Source of the DNA: CAZQDP01 sp964592375
Lineage (GTDB): Bacteria > Bacillota > Clostridia > RUG12999
DNA: 35,603 bases
Reading direction: 5' to 3'
NCBI GenBank assembly: GCA_964592375.1
Contig: CAZQDP010000012.1
Span: 1 to 35,603, forward strand
In this document: positions 8,148-16,143 of the stretch, one piece after another
Layout: the number at the start of each line of letters is the position of its first letter
How positions within the stretch are numbered: the first letter of the stretch is position 1
Notes under the pieces: generated by a model
The model's input: only the letters and a program-made list of their open reading frames with translations
Database searches by the model: none
Told to the model about the DNA's origin: nothing
Translations under genes and position numbers: made by a program

Positions 8148-9512
8148 ATGAAGGCTGAAGATGTAGTAAGAATAGACTTATCCGAAAAGGATATTCCACG
8201 GCAGTGGTATAATATTCATGCAGACATGCCCTCGAAATTGGATCCGTTTTATAATCCGATGACCAAAGAGCTTTTACAACCACAAGATTTAATGAGTATA
8301 TTCCCCATGGGATTGCTCCAGCAGGAAATGAGCATGGATCGTTTTGTGGATGTGCCGGATGAGGTTTGGAATATGTACCGTAAGTTCAGACCTTCTCCTA
8401 TCTATCGTGCAAGAGCCCTGGAAAAGGCGCTGGGCACACCGGCTCGCATTTATTATAAGTATGAAGGCGGCAATGCCACCGGAAGTCATAAGCTCAATAC
8501 GGCTTTGGCACAAGTGTATTATAATAAAATTGCAGGAATAAAGCGCATTGCAACGGAAACGGGCGCAGGTCAGTGGGGCAGTGCCGTGAGCATGGCTTGT
8601 TCCATGTTTGGGCTTGATTGCACGGTATATATGGTCAAGTGTAGCTATGATCAAAAGCCGTTTCGACGTTCTTTTATGCAGTTATACGGCTCTAATGTAA
8701 TATCCAGTCCCAGCATGATGACTGAGTCGGGCAGAAAAATATTAAAAGAAAATCCAAATTGTTCGGGAAGTCTTGGTATTGCTATTAGCGAAGCGGTTGA
8801 GGATGCCATGAACAGGGAAGACACAAATTATGCACTGGGTAGCGTACTCAATCATGTTTGCATGCACCAGACGGTTATTGGTCTTGAAGCAAAAGCGCAA
8901 ATGGCCATGGTAGACGAGTATCCGGATGTGATCTATGCTTGCTGCGGCGGCGGCAGTAACTTTTCCGGACTTGCATTCCCGTTTTTAATGGATAAATTTG
9001 CAGGAAAACAGGTGAAGGCGGTTGCGGTGGAGCCCACTGCATGCCCAACACTGACCAAAGGCACATATGCATATGATTATGGAGATACGGCAGGCGTTTC
9101 CCCCATCGTGAAGATGTATACATTGGGAAGCGGCTTTGTGCCTGCTCCGGACCATGCGGGTGGACTGAGATACCACGGCGAATCACCTCTCGTGAGTAAG
9201 CTATACCATGATGGGCTCATTGAAGCGGTTGCCTACGGTCAAAAGGATGTGTTTGAAGCGGCTGTACTCTTTGCGAACACAGAGGGTATTGTTCCGGCAC
9301 CGGAATCTTCCCATGCAATTAGAGCGGCGATGGATGATGCACTTGCGGCTAAGGAAGAAGGCAAGGAAAGAGTCATTTTATTTGGGCTCAGCGGCCATGG
9401 TTATTTTGATATGTACGCATACGATGAGTATTCGAAGGGCACACTGGAAAATACCTATATGAGCCAAGCCGATATCGATAAGGGACTTACAACCCTTCCA
9501 AATATTAAATAA
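8148..9512 (+). CDS. trpB: Tryptophan synthase beta chain, type 2 (TrpB2)
   Basis: This 454-aa PLP enzyme makes tryptophan from indole and serine. The PLP lysine is Lys115 in GGNATGSHKLNTALAQ, and the phosphate-binding glycine loop is CCGGGSNFSG. The length (longer than the roughly 400 aa of TrpB1) and N-terminal motifs such as RPSPIYRARALEKALGTPARIYYKYEG match the TrpB2 branch. Start: the frame is open back to 8085, but that lies in the promoter. The ATG at 8148 is 8 bases after an AAGG site, while the ATG at 8142 is too close to it. There is no trpA or other trp gene beside it, as is common for TrpB2, which may salvage free indole. It is a single-gene unit with a terminator. Confidence 0.93.
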   Translation: MKAEDVVRIDLSEKDIPRQWYNIHADMPSKLDPFYNPMTKELLQPQDLMSIFPMGLLQQEMSMDRFVDVPDEVWNMYRKFRPSPIYRARALEKALGTPARIYYKYEGGNATGSHKLNTALAQVYYNKIAGIKRIATETGAGQWGSAVSMACSMFGLDCTVYMVKCSYDQKPFRRSFMQLYGSNVISSPSMMTESGRKILKENPNCSGSLGIAISEAVEDAMNREDTNYALGSVLNHVCMHQTVIGLEAKAQMAMVDEYPDVIYACCGGGSNFSGLAFPFLMDKFAGKQVKAVAVEPTACPTLTKGTYAYDYGDTAGVSPIVKMYTLGSGFVPAPDHAGGLRYHGESPLVSKLYHDGLIEAVAYGQKDVFEAAVLFANTEGIVPAPESSHAIRAAMDDALAAKEEGKERVILFGLSGHGYFDMYAYDEYSKGTLENTYMSQADIDKGLTTLPNIK

Positions 9513-9527
9513 ATATAATGAAATTTT

Positions 9528-9557
9528 ATGGGCGAAACACATTGTTTCGCCCATTTT
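9528..9557 (+). terminator. Rho-independent terminator after trpB
   Basis: The arms ATGGGCGAAACA and TGTTTCGCCCAT form a perfect 12-bp stem with a 3-base loop, followed by a short T run. It begins 16 bases past the trpB stop. The stretch from here to the darA promoter holds nothing else recognisable. Confidence 0.85.
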
Positions 9558-9626
9558 GCATGTCTATACACCAGCGCAGAATTGCCACTTATCTCATTAT
9601 TGCCCATTGTTTTCTTAAAATATTTC

Positions 9627-9655
9627 TTGATTTCTATATTTAAAAATGATATAAT
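9627..9655 (+). promoter_or_regulatory. Sigma-A promoter of the darA-rsmI cluster
   Basis: TTGATT (9627-9632) and TATAAT (9650-9655) are separated by 17 bases. This puts the start about 25 bases before the darA TTG codon. No further promoter of similar quality was noticed before rsmI, so the six genes are probably one operon. Confidence 0.78.
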
Positions 9656-9687
9656 GTTTTTATAAAATAATAAGGGGGGTAGCCCAA

Positions 9688-10005
9688 TTGAAGCTAATCA
9701 TAGCAATTATCAGTTCCGATGATTCGAACAAACTTACAAATGCACTTAATTTAAAAGGGTATAGCGTGACTCGTCTTGCGACCTCCGGTGGATTTCTGCG
9801 CACCGGCAATACAACATTGATGATTGGTGTGGAGGAAGATAAAATAGAAGATGTCATGGATACAATTAAATCACAGTGTCAAACCAGAAAGCAAATTACC
9901 GCATCCTCTACGCCCATAGGCGGAGTGATGCCGCATCCTGTTGAAATTGAAACCGGCGGGGCTACTATTTTTGTGGTAGATGTTGAAAATTTTGAAAAAG
10001 TATAG
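9688..10005 (+). CDS. darA: Cyclic-di-AMP receptor, PII-like (DarA/PstA, YaaQ family)
   Basis: This 105-aa PII-like protein starts MKLIIAIISSDDSNKLTNAL and contains TRLATSGGFLRTGNTTLMIG, the T-loop/B-loop signature of the YaaQ/DarA family. In other Firmicutes these trimers bind cyclic di-AMP; their downstream partner is still unclear. The start is a TTG, fixed by the AAGGGGGG site 7-8 bases upstream. The position directly before holB matches the conserved Bacillota order. The length is normal for the family and no key motif is missing. Confidence 0.93.
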   Translation: MKLIIAIISSDDSNKLTNALNLKGYSVTRLATSGGFLRTGNTTLMIGVEEDKIEDVMDTIKSQCQTRKQITASSTPIGGVMPHPVEIETGGATIFVVDVENFEKV

Positions 10006-10025
10006 ATCTCCGGAGGTGCCGGAAA

Positions 10026-11045
10026 ATGGGATTTGAAAGTATTATTGGCCAACATAGTGCCAAAAAGCTTATGGAGGAGAGCCTGCGCGAGGGGCGTATT
10101 TGCAATGCATATATGATTTCGGGCAGCCGCGGTATGGGCAAAAAAACCATTGCCCGCGCTTTTGCTGCTGCTATTGTATGTGATCAAGGCACGGCCGGCT
10201 GTGGCGGATGTAAATCCTGTACAATGGCAAAGGCAGGCAGTCATCCGGATATTGTTTGGCTTCGCACCGCAGAGGATAAAAAGACCATCGGTGTGGATGA
10301 GGTGCGGCCGATCATCGGTCAAGCGGCTATTCTGCCATATATGGCAAGCCGAAAACTTTTCATTATTGAGGATGCACAGCTGCTAACGGAGCAAGCACAA
10401 AACGCACTGCTGAAGGTGATTGAAGAGCCGCCGTCGTATGTGGTTTTTGTATTTTTGGTATCTGACGTGGCTCATCTACTGGAAACCATTCGTTCGCGTT
10501 GCCTGCACATTGCGCTTGCGCCATATAAAAAAGATGAATTAAAAGAGGCAATTGCAAACCTTGTAGCGGATCCTTCCTTGATGGATTTTTATATATCCTA
10601 TTCAGGTGCTAACATAGGACAGGCAATGTTACTGATTGAGGACACAGAGTTTGCTTCGCTGCGTGAGCAAACCATACAATATATTTTATCCTTGCAAAAA
10701 AGCGGCAGATATGGCATCTGTGAATTCGCCGGTTTTTTCGAGGAAAACAAGGAAAGCGCAGGAATTATTTTAGACTGCATGAGCAGTGTGATAAGGGATG
10801 TGGTTTTCATCCGGCTTGGCTGTGCTTCCTTGATGGAAAATACGGATAAAACGGAACAAATCCTTTCCATGGCAGATAAGCTGCCACTCGGAGCCGCAAT
10901 GAAAATTGTGGCGGAAATTATCAAAACGAAGGAAAGCATCAGCCGGTATGTGAATTATAGCTTGTCAGTGTTGACTTTGCTCGCCGGCAGTTGGGAGGAA
11001 ATACATGGTGGAAATTGCAGGGATAAGGTTCAAGCAGGCAGGTAA
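10026..11045 (+). CDS. holB: DNA polymerase III delta prime subunit (clamp-loader)
   Basis: This 339-aa AAA+ protein has a P-loop-like GSRGMGKKTIARAF near residues 33-46, a zinc module with four cysteines in CDQGTAGCGGCKSC, the Walker-B-like region KLFIIEDAQLLTEQAQNALLKVIEEPP, and the SRC motif (ETIRSRC) of clamp-loader subunits. Together with tau/gamma and delta it loads the sliding clamp. A GGAGGTG site lies 7 bases before the ATG. The 3' end overlaps the ricT start by 41 bases, a real overlap because ricT has its own GGGAGG site inside holB. The gene follows darA by 20 bases. Confidence 0.93.
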   Translation: MGFESIIGQHSAKKLMEESLREGRICNAYMISGSRGMGKKTIARAFAAAIVCDQGTAGCGGCKSCTMAKAGSHPDIVWLRTAEDKKTIGVDEVRPIIGQAAILPYMASRKLFIIEDAQLLTEQAQNALLKVIEEPPSYVVFVFLVSDVAHLLETIRSRCLHIALAPYKKDELKEAIANLVADPSLMDFYISYSGANIGQAMLLIEDTEFASLREQTIQYILSLQKSGRYGICEFAGFFEENKESAGIILDCMSSVIRDVVFIRLGCASLMENTDKTEQILSMADKLPLGAAMKIVAEIIKTKESISRYVNYSLSVLTLLAGSWEEIHGGNCRDKVQAGR

Positions 11046-11865
11046 GGTATACTATTTTGACCCTGTTGGTATGCATCTTGAAAAAGGTGAAAATGTGATT
11101 GTGGAAACGGCCCGCGGCGTGGAGTTTGGAGAGGTGGTTCTGTCCAACCGCAGTGTTGCACAGGAGGATATTGCATCACCGCTCAAGCCGGTGCTACGTA
11201 AAGCTACGCCTGAGGATCATAAAAAGGTAGAGGAAAACCTTCAAAAGGAAAAAGAAGCACTTCGAATATGCACAGAGAAAATTGAAAAGCATCATTTGGA
11301 TATGAAGCTGGTGAATGTGGAATACACCTTTGACTGCGGTAAGGTTTTGTTTTATTTTACCGCCGATGGAAGGGTGGATTTCAGAGAATTGGTGAAGGAT
11401 TTGGCCTCTGTTTTTCGCACACGCATTGAACTGCGGCAGATTGGTGTGCGTGATGAGGCGAAAATGCTTGGCGGTCTTGGCGTTTGTGGTCGTCAGCTTT
11501 GTTGCAGTGGATTTTTGGGCGAATTTATGCCTGTGTCTATCAAAATGGCCAAGGAACAGAATTTGTCACTTAATCCTACGAAAATATCCGGCAATTGCGG
11601 TAGGCTGATGTGTTGTCTGAAATACGAAAACGATGTCTACGAAGAAGCATATCGCAGACTTCCAAAGCCCGGCGCCATTGTGAAAACACCAGATGGCAGA
11701 GGTGTTGTAGAGAATGTAGGTGTATTGAAGGAAACGCTAAAGGTTAGACTGGATGGAGATATTATCAAGATATATAAGGCTGAAAACATTTCCATTATTA
11801 AAAATGTAGAAATTGTAGTTGATGAGGAAAGCATAGAAGTTCTAAAGGGACTTGAGGATCGCTAA
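11005..11865 (+). CDS. ricT: RicT (YaaT, PSP1-domain) regulatory iron-sulfur protein
   Basis: This 286-aa PSP1 C-terminal-domain protein contains the cysteine cluster typical of RicT: GGLGVCGRQLCCSGFLG followed by KISGNCGRLMCCLKYE. In Bacillus, RicT forms the RicA-RicF-RicT complex, which carries [4Fe-4S] clusters and assists RNase Y-dependent mRNA processing, competence, sporulation and biofilm development. The ATG at 11005 lies inside the end of holB and is preceded by GGGAGG at 6-base spacing, so coupled translation is likely. RicA and RicF homologues are not in the window. The ferredoxin gene 72 bases downstream is a possible electron or cluster partner, by position only. Confidence 0.93.
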   Translation: MVEIAGIRFKQAGKVYYFDPVGMHLEKGENVIVETARGVEFGEVVLSNRSVAQEDIASPLKPVLRKATPEDHKKVEENLQKEKEALRICTEKIEKHHLDMKLVNVEYTFDCGKVLFYFTADGRVDFRELVKDLASVFRTRIELRQIGVRDEAKMLGGLGVCGRQLCCSGFLGEFMPVSIKMAKEQNLSLNPTKISGNCGRLMCCLKYENDVYEEAYRRLPKPGAIVKTPDGRGVVENVGVLKETLKVRLDGDIIKIYKAENISIIKNVEIVVDEESIEVLKGLEDR

Positions 11866-11869
11866 CAGT

Positions 11870-11903
11870 ATACGCTAAGGCCCTTTTGCGGCAAGAGGCG
11901 TAT
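11870..11903 (+). other. Hairpin between ricT and the ferredoxin gene
   Basis: CCTTTTG and CAAGAGG (11882-11898) pair around a CGG loop with one G-T wobble. The outer arms ATACG/CGTAT can extend the stem with an asymmetric bulge. No proper T run follows, so it is more likely an mRNA processing or stability element than a terminator. Weak evidence. Confidence 0.35.
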
Positions 11904-11937
11904 TGTTAAATAATTAGTATTCGGGAGGTGTATGTGA

Positions 11938-12108
11938 GTGGCATTTGTAATTAATGATGAGTGTGTCAATTGCGGTGCTTGTGAAGCTGAGTGTCCGGTA
12001 TCCTGCATTTCGCAGGGGGATAGCACGTATGTGATAGACGAGAGCGTGTGTATTGATTGCGGGAACTGCGCAGCAGTGTGTCCGGTTGATGCTCCAAAAC
12101 AGAAATAA
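11938..12108 (+). CDS. Small 2[4Fe-4S] bacterial-type ferredoxin
   Basis: This 56-aa protein is easily missed because it is short and starts with GTG. It begins VAFVINDECVNCGACEAECP (initiator read as Met) and carries two CxxCxxCxxxCP motifs: Cys9-12-15-19 and Cys38-41-44-48. The spacing is that of clostridial 8-iron ferredoxins, low-potential electron carriers of the cytoplasm. A GGGAGGTG site ends 7 bases before the GTG. It sits between ricT and trmN6, where Bacillus has yabA. Its partner cannot be read from sequence; proximity to the Fe-S protein RicT is suggestive only. Confidence 0.93.
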   Translation: MAFVINDECVNCGACEAECPVSCISQGDSTYVIDESVCIDCGNCAAVCPVDAPKQK

Positions 12109-12280
12109 TTCAAAATTGGAAGAAATCTGCCCGAAGGCTTGGCAGGCAAGTGTAAATATCGCTTTTCCGGTCCATTTGAAACCGTTATTGTTTGTATTTA
12201 CTTTCATTGCTTGACCCTGTTCGGGCGTTTTCTTTCTTGAAAGCTTTGAAGCAGACCCATGAAAAGGGATGATCAGTCTG

Positions 12281-12985
12281 ATGAAGGAATATAGAAAAGA
12301 AAATGAACAAATAGATGAGCTTCTGGTGGGGGGCCTTAAAATATTGCAGAGCAAAGAGGCCTTTCACTATGGAAGCGATGCGGTTTTTTTGGCTAACTTT
12401 GCATCGGTGCGTAAAAATGAAAAGGTACTGGATCTTTGCACCGGCGGAGGCATTATCCCCTTACTTTTAGCGGCTAAAACAAATGCGGCATACATTGCCG
12501 GCATTGAGCTGCAAAAGAATGTGGCAGACACCGCCCAGCGCAGTGTTCTGCTCAATGGCCTTGAGGACAGAGTAAAGATAATTGAGGGCGATATCAAGCA
12601 GGCTGCGAAGCTAACTGGTGGCATTTCATTTGATGTTGTCACCTGCAATCCACCATACATGAAGGTGGATCACGGCGCAAAAAGCAAACAGCCAGGATAT
12701 GCCATTGCCAGACATGAAATTGAATGCTCGATGGACGATGTGGCCAAGGCCGCGGCATCTGTGCTGAAATTTGGTGGCAGGTTTTATGTTATTCAAAAGG
12801 CACAGAGGCTTTCGGATGTGATTGCCAGCTGCTTGGCATATCATTTGGAACCAAAAAGTATCCGGTTTTTGCATACTTCTTCCGAGAAAAATGCGAAGCT
12901 GATGCTACTTTATGCCATGGCAGGCGCTAAACCAGGCATGCAGGTGCTGCCGCCTGTGTTTCTTTCGTCAATGACACTTGCATAA
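12281..12985 (+). CDS. trmN6: tRNA1(Val) adenine-37 N6-methyltransferase family (TrmN6/YabB)
   Basis: This Rossmann-fold SAM-dependent methyltransferase has motif I KVLDLCTGGGIIPLLLA and the N6-adenine signature NPPY in VVTCNPPYMKVD. The N-terminal region ELLVGGLKILQSKEAFHYGSDAVFLA is typical of the YabB/TrmN6 group, which modifies A37 of a valine tRNA in E. coli. Its exact RNA target in Bacillota is less certain. Two starts are possible: the ATG at 12269 touches an AAAAGGG site, while the ATG at 12281 lies about 12 bases after it; I favour 12281 (234 aa). The 172 bases between the ferredoxin gene and this start contain only weak inverted repeats and no convincing promoter. rsmI follows after 22 bases. 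Confidence 0.88.
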   Translation: MKEYRKENEQIDELLVGGLKILQSKEAFHYGSDAVFLANFASVRKNEKVLDLCTGGGIIPLLLAAKTNAAYIAGIELQKNVADTAQRSVLLNGLEDRVKIIEGDIKQAAKLTGGISFDVVTCNPPYMKVDHGAKSKQPGYAIARHEIECSMDDVAKAAASVLKFGGRFYVIQKAQRLSDVIASCLAYHLEPKSIRFLHTSSEKNAKLMLLYAMAGAKPGMQVLPPVFLSSMTLA

Positions 12986-13007
12986 AATCGGTTAAGGAGG
13001 CAAATGC

Positions 13008-13832
13008 ATGAACGGAAAACTATATCTATGTCCTACCCCCATAGGCAATTTGGAGGATATAACTTTGCGAGTGCTCAGGGTACTGAAAGAGGCAGATTTA
13101 ATTGCAGCAGAGGATACCCGTCATTCACTGAAGCTGCTTAATCATTTTAGTATAAAAAAGCCAATGATTAGCTATTTTGAACACAATAAGCGCCAGCGAG
13201 GCGAAGAAATTACAGCATTTATTGAGCAGGGGAAAACGGTTGCATTGGTCACGGATGCTGGCACGCCGGCCATTTCTGACCCGGGAGAATGCCTGGTTGC
13301 ATTATGTATTGAAAAAGGGATAGAGGTCATTTCGTTGCCTGGTCCTAGCGCCGCCATTACTGCACTGGTGGTATCGGGACGTGATGCGGGGCGCTTTAGC
13401 TTTCAAGGATTTTTAACTACCAATAAAAGAGGCCGTAAGGAGCATTTGGAGCAAATTAAACATCACCCGGAAACACTCATTTTCTATGAGGCACCTCATA
13501 AACTAAAGAGCACCCTTTCGGAAATGGCGCAGGTTTTAGGGGATAGGGAGATTTCTCTGTGCAGAGAGCTGACCAAAATTCATGAGCAAATCATTAGGAC
13601 AACCCTGTGCCAGGCGGCACAAATGTACATAGAAAATGCCCCCAAGGGTGAATTTGTTTTGGTCATTGACGGCTGTAAGCAAATGGAGGAGCAGGCACCG
13701 GAAGTGGCCCCCATTGAAGTGCTATACGACATGTATATGGCCCAGGGCATAAACTCCAAAGAGGCGCTGAAATTAGCCGCAAAAGCAAAGCAAATCAGCA
13801 AAAGAGAGGCATATGATCTGCTGAAGCGTTAA
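13008..13832 (+). CDS. rsmI: 16S rRNA cytidine-1402 2'-O-methyltransferase
   Basis: This 274-aa tetrapyrrole-methylase-fold enzyme begins with the RsmI hallmark LYLCPTPIGNLEDITLRVL, followed by AAEDTRHSLKLLNHF, VTDAGTPAISDPGE and CRELTKIHEQ. It 2'-O-methylates C1402 in the decoding centre of the small ribosomal subunit using SAM. The C-terminal 45 residues (SKEALKLAAKAKQISKREAYDLL) form the small helical domain often present. An AAGGAGG site precedes the ATG. The TAA stop interlocks with the stop of the opposite-strand DUF4130 gene (shared bases 13829-13832), so no intergenic terminator exists here. Confidence 0.95.
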   Translation: MNGKLYLCPTPIGNLEDITLRVLRVLKEADLIAAEDTRHSLKLLNHFSIKKPMISYFEHNKRQRGEEITAFIEQGKTVALVTDAGTPAISDPGECLVALCIEKGIEVISLPGPSAAITALVVSGRDAGRFSFQGFLTTNKRGRKEHLEQIKHHPETLIFYEAPHKLKSTLSEMAQVLGDREISLCRELTKIHEQIIRTTLCQAAQMYIENAPKGEFVLVIDGCKQMEEQAPEVAPIEVLYDMYMAQGINSKEALKLAAKAKQISKREAYDLLKR

Positions 13833-14584
13833 TGCGAATTTTTTTGCGGGGTGCAGGTAAACTCGGTGATATGATTTCGGTAGCGCATCGGAACGAATTT
13901 TCGTTGTAAATTTGGATTTTTTCTTTCTGCAATGGTGATGTGATGAAAATACCTTTGCCATAAATCCGTAAAATCATCTTGAAGGTTAATTTCTGTAAGG
14001 CTCACACCTTCCAATGGAGAAATAACCCATTTTCCGCCGCTACATAGTGCGGCGGTTTTTCGTTTTAAATCTCTGATAATCCAGTCCTGAGAGGCAAAGC
14101 GCCTGGCAAAGTGCGGCGAGAGTAGTGTAAGCACATTATGGTCCGGTTCAATATCGGCCACATATACCTCTGAATTTGTCTTTGTAAAACGAAGGAGCCC
14201 TTTTAATCGGTGCACCTCAAAAGTCACCTTATTTCTAATACGCATGATGGTATTGACACAATCAATATGAAAGCAGTTCCGCACCTTTGCACCATATTCA
14301 AACCCCATGCGAACATAGGCAAGAAGTTCATTGCCGCACGGGATATCCGATAGGTATGCATAATATACATCCTCCAAAAATTCATCGCAAATCTGTGCAG
14401 TGATGCCATTCCATACTCGATCTGCTTGCTCCAGGCAAGTGGTAACATATACATGCTCCAAAAAAGTGGTGTTCTCCATGTTAAGCGTTGATATAATCTG
14501 GGCATCCCGACTTTTATAAGATAGAAAAACAGCAGTGAGCAGGCCTTCGAAGGTGCCGTCATAAATATAAATACACATACTCAA
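13829..14584 (-). CDS. DUF4130 protein, partner of the DNA-repair-type radical SAM protein
   Basis: This 251-aa protein begins CIYIYDGTFEGLLTAVFLSY and ends with the conserved block HHITIAERKNPNLQRKFVPM followed by RYRNHITEF. This matches the family described as a probable DNA metabolism protein, which nearly always sits beside a radical SAM/HhH gene. The first codon overlaps the radical SAM stop in an ATGA junction (14581-14584), giving coupled translation. Its biochemical role is not established. In some genomes the domain is fused to a uracil-DNA-glycosylase-like domain, which hints at base repair; no such fusion is present here. The 3' end interlocks with the rsmI stop on the other strand. 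Confidence 0.85.
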   Translation of the reverse strand: MSMCIYIYDGTFEGLLTAVFLSYKSRDAQIISTLNMENTTFLEHVYVTTCLEQADRVWNGITAQICDEFLEDVYYAYLSDIPCGNELLAYVRMGFEYGAKVRNCFHIDCVNTIMRIRNKVTFEVHRLKGLLRFTKTNSEVYVADIEPDHNVLTLLSPHFARRFASQDWIIRDLKRKTAALCSGGKWVISPLEGVSLTEINLQDDFTDLWQRYFHHITIAERKNPNLQRKFVPMRYRNHITEFTCTPQKNSH

Positions 14585-15822
14585 AACCTCAACTGTTCAT
14601 ATTGTAGATTGGAGGCGCCGTCGCACAAGTATCCACGCACTGCGCCGGCGTTTTTCGCGAGTAAAAAAGGCGCCTCTGTGCGATGCTTGGTCGTAATAAA
14701 AAAGCGAGCTCTTTTGAGCACCACTCCGATTTTTTTTAGATCTCCTATCGAAAGACTTCCCAATTGGCGAGACCGCATAATACGCCGGGCACTGAGCACA
14801 CCAATGCCCGGTACTCGCAGTAGGGTTTCATAATCCGCACTGTTTACATCAATAGGAAATAGATGAATATTTCGAAGTGCCCATTGGCACTTTGGATCTA
14901 AGTCATTCGAAAAATCCGGGCATCCCTCATCCAGCAGCTCCTCTGCGCGAAAGTGATAAAAGCGAAGTAGCCAATCTGCCTGATAGAGCCGATGCTCTCG
15001 TAATAAAGGGGGAGGAGTCAGGGGAGCCGGCAAAGACGGATGGCTTCCTACCGGAATATATGCCGAGTAATATACCCTTTTTAATTGATAATTATCGTAC
15101 AAACCTTGGGATAGACGAATAATCTGCAAGTCATTTTCCGAAGTGGCACCGATAATCATTTGAGTGGACTGCCCGGCCGGTGCAAAAGAGGGGAGAAAGC
15201 GACTGTTTTTGCGCTGAGCCGCATTGATTTGCTTCTGGGAAGAAATATATTTCATGGGTCCTATGATGGCTTCTCGATTTTTTTGCGGTGCAAGCATGAG
15301 GAGGCTCTTCTGAGAGGGAACCTCAATATTCACACTAATTCTATCTGCAAGATGGCATGCCCTGTCCACCAGTGCTGCATCACTGCCGGGAATAATCTTC
15401 ACATGAATGTAACCACCAAAACGGTACTGGTTGCGAAGAATGCTGAGTACTTCAATCATGCACTCCATGGTATAATCGGGACTTTTCACCACACCGGAGC
15501 TTAAGAAAAGTCCTTCGATATAATTGCGCTTATAAAATTCTATGGTAAGCTCTGCAAGCTCTGCAGGAGTAAACTGTGCCCTTCTAACATCACTGGAGGT
15601 TCTGTTTAAACAGTATTTACAATCGTAAATGCATTGGTTGGTCATCAGTACCTTCAGCAGGGAGATGCAACGCCCGTCATCCGACCAGCTGTGGCATATA
15701 CCGCATGCGGCTGCGTCACCAATGCCACCTTTTGTGTTTGCCCGGTTGCTTCCACTGGACGAACACGACACATCATATTTTGCCGCATCTGATAAAATGG
15801 AAAGTTTTTCACTGATGGTCAT
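14581..15822 (-). CDS. Radical SAM protein with C-terminal helix-hairpin-helix, putative DNA modification/repair
   Basis: This 413-aa protein carries the radical SAM cluster motif in NQCIYDCKYCLNR (CxxxCxxC) and a C-terminal helix-hairpin-helix in RVPGIGVLSARRIMRSRQLG, a non-specific DNA-binding module. An additional N-terminal Cys group (AAACGICHSW) may hold a second cluster. The family is annotated as a putative DNA modification or repair radical SAM protein; no reaction is proven to my knowledge. The frame is open back to 15870, but the promoter at 15887-15859 and a GAGGTGA site 8 bases upstream fix the start at the ATG at 15822. It forms a two-gene operon with the DUF4130 partner. Confidence 0.9.
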   Translation of the reverse strand: MTISEKLSILSDAAKYDVSCSSSGSNRANTKGGIGDAAACGICHSWSDDGRCISLLKVLMTNQCIYDCKYCLNRTSSDVRRAQFTPAELAELTIEFYKRNYIEGLFLSSGVVKSPDYTMECMIEVLSILRNQYRFGGYIHVKIIPGSDAALVDRACHLADRISVNIEVPSQKSLLMLAPQKNREAIIGPMKYISSQKQINAAQRKNSRFLPSFAPAGQSTQMIIGATSENDLQIIRLSQGLYDNYQLKRVYYSAYIPVGSHPSLPAPLTPPPLLREHRLYQADWLLRFYHFRAEELLDEGCPDFSNDLDPKCQWALRNIHLFPIDVNSADYETLLRVPGIGVLSARRIMRSRQLGSLSIGDLKKIGVVLKRARFFITTKHRTEAPFLLAKNAGAVRGYLCDGASNLQYEQLRF

Positions 15823-15858
15823 GGTACAAGTCACCTCTTCTTGGCTGATATTGATAAA

Positions 15859-15887
15859 ATTATACCACAAAGATTTTTAATAAGCAA
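15859..15887 (-). promoter_or_regulatory. Promoter of the radical SAM-DUF4130 operon
   Basis: On the minus strand, TTGCTT (15887-15882) and TATAAT (15864-15859) are separated by 17 bases. The transcript would start near 15852, about 30 bases before the ATG at 15822. Confidence 0.7.
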
Positions 15888-16024
15888 ACAAATGTTCTTT
15901 TAAGTGAAAATTTCGTTAAATACTTACAAAATATCTCGAAATGTTTGTAAGAAATACACAAACATAATATAACATAGAAGGAATAAAAAGAAAATAAATG
16001 GATATTGAAACCATGAAAAAGTGC

Positions 16025-16059
16025 TTGAAGCGCAATAAATATTGCTCATTGCACTTCAA
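16025..16059. other. Imperfect hairpin in the divergent intergenic region
   Basis: The arms TTGAAGCGCAAT and ATTGCACTTCAA pair with a single mismatch around an 11-base loop. An alternative inner stem, GCAAT/ATTGC with an AAAT loop, competes. On the minus strand it is followed by a short T run (GCACTTTTTC), so it could stop leftward antisense transcription. Its role is unknown. Confidence 0.4.
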
Positions 16060-16081
16060 ATTTGTATTCACAAAAAAACAA

Positions 16082-16111
16082 ATTACAATTTATTACAAAA
16101 TCTACAAATTT
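16082..16111. repeat. Three phased TACAA repeats upstream of the response-regulator promoter
   Basis: TACAA occurs at 16084, 16094 and 16103, each preceded by T- or CT-rich bases, with spacings of 10 and 9 bases, about one helical turn. The block ends 3 bases before the -35 box, a typical activator position. It is a candidate site for the LytTR regulator encoded downstream (autoregulation), but it could be chance in AT-rich DNA. Confidence 0.4.
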
Positions 16112-16114
16112 AAA

Positions 16115-16143
16115 TTGACAAGAAGCATTTACTATGTTATATT
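16115..16143 (+). promoter_or_regulatory. Sigma-A promoter of the LytTR response regulator
   Basis: TTGACA (16115-16120) and TATATT (16138-16143) are separated by 17 bases. The leader to the ATG at 16255 is about 105 bases. Confidence 0.8.

Larger units (their letters stand above)
15888..16114. other. AT-rich divergent intergenic region with inverted repeats
   Basis: This stretch separates the leftward radical SAM promoter from the rightward response-regulator promoter. It holds an 8-bp inverted repeat, CTTACAAA...TTTGTAAG (15923-15951), a longer hairpin (16025-16059), and three TACAA repeats against the -35 box (16082-16111). The only open frame (15998-16159) lacks convincing coding character. 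I see no RNA gene. Confidence 0.5.
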
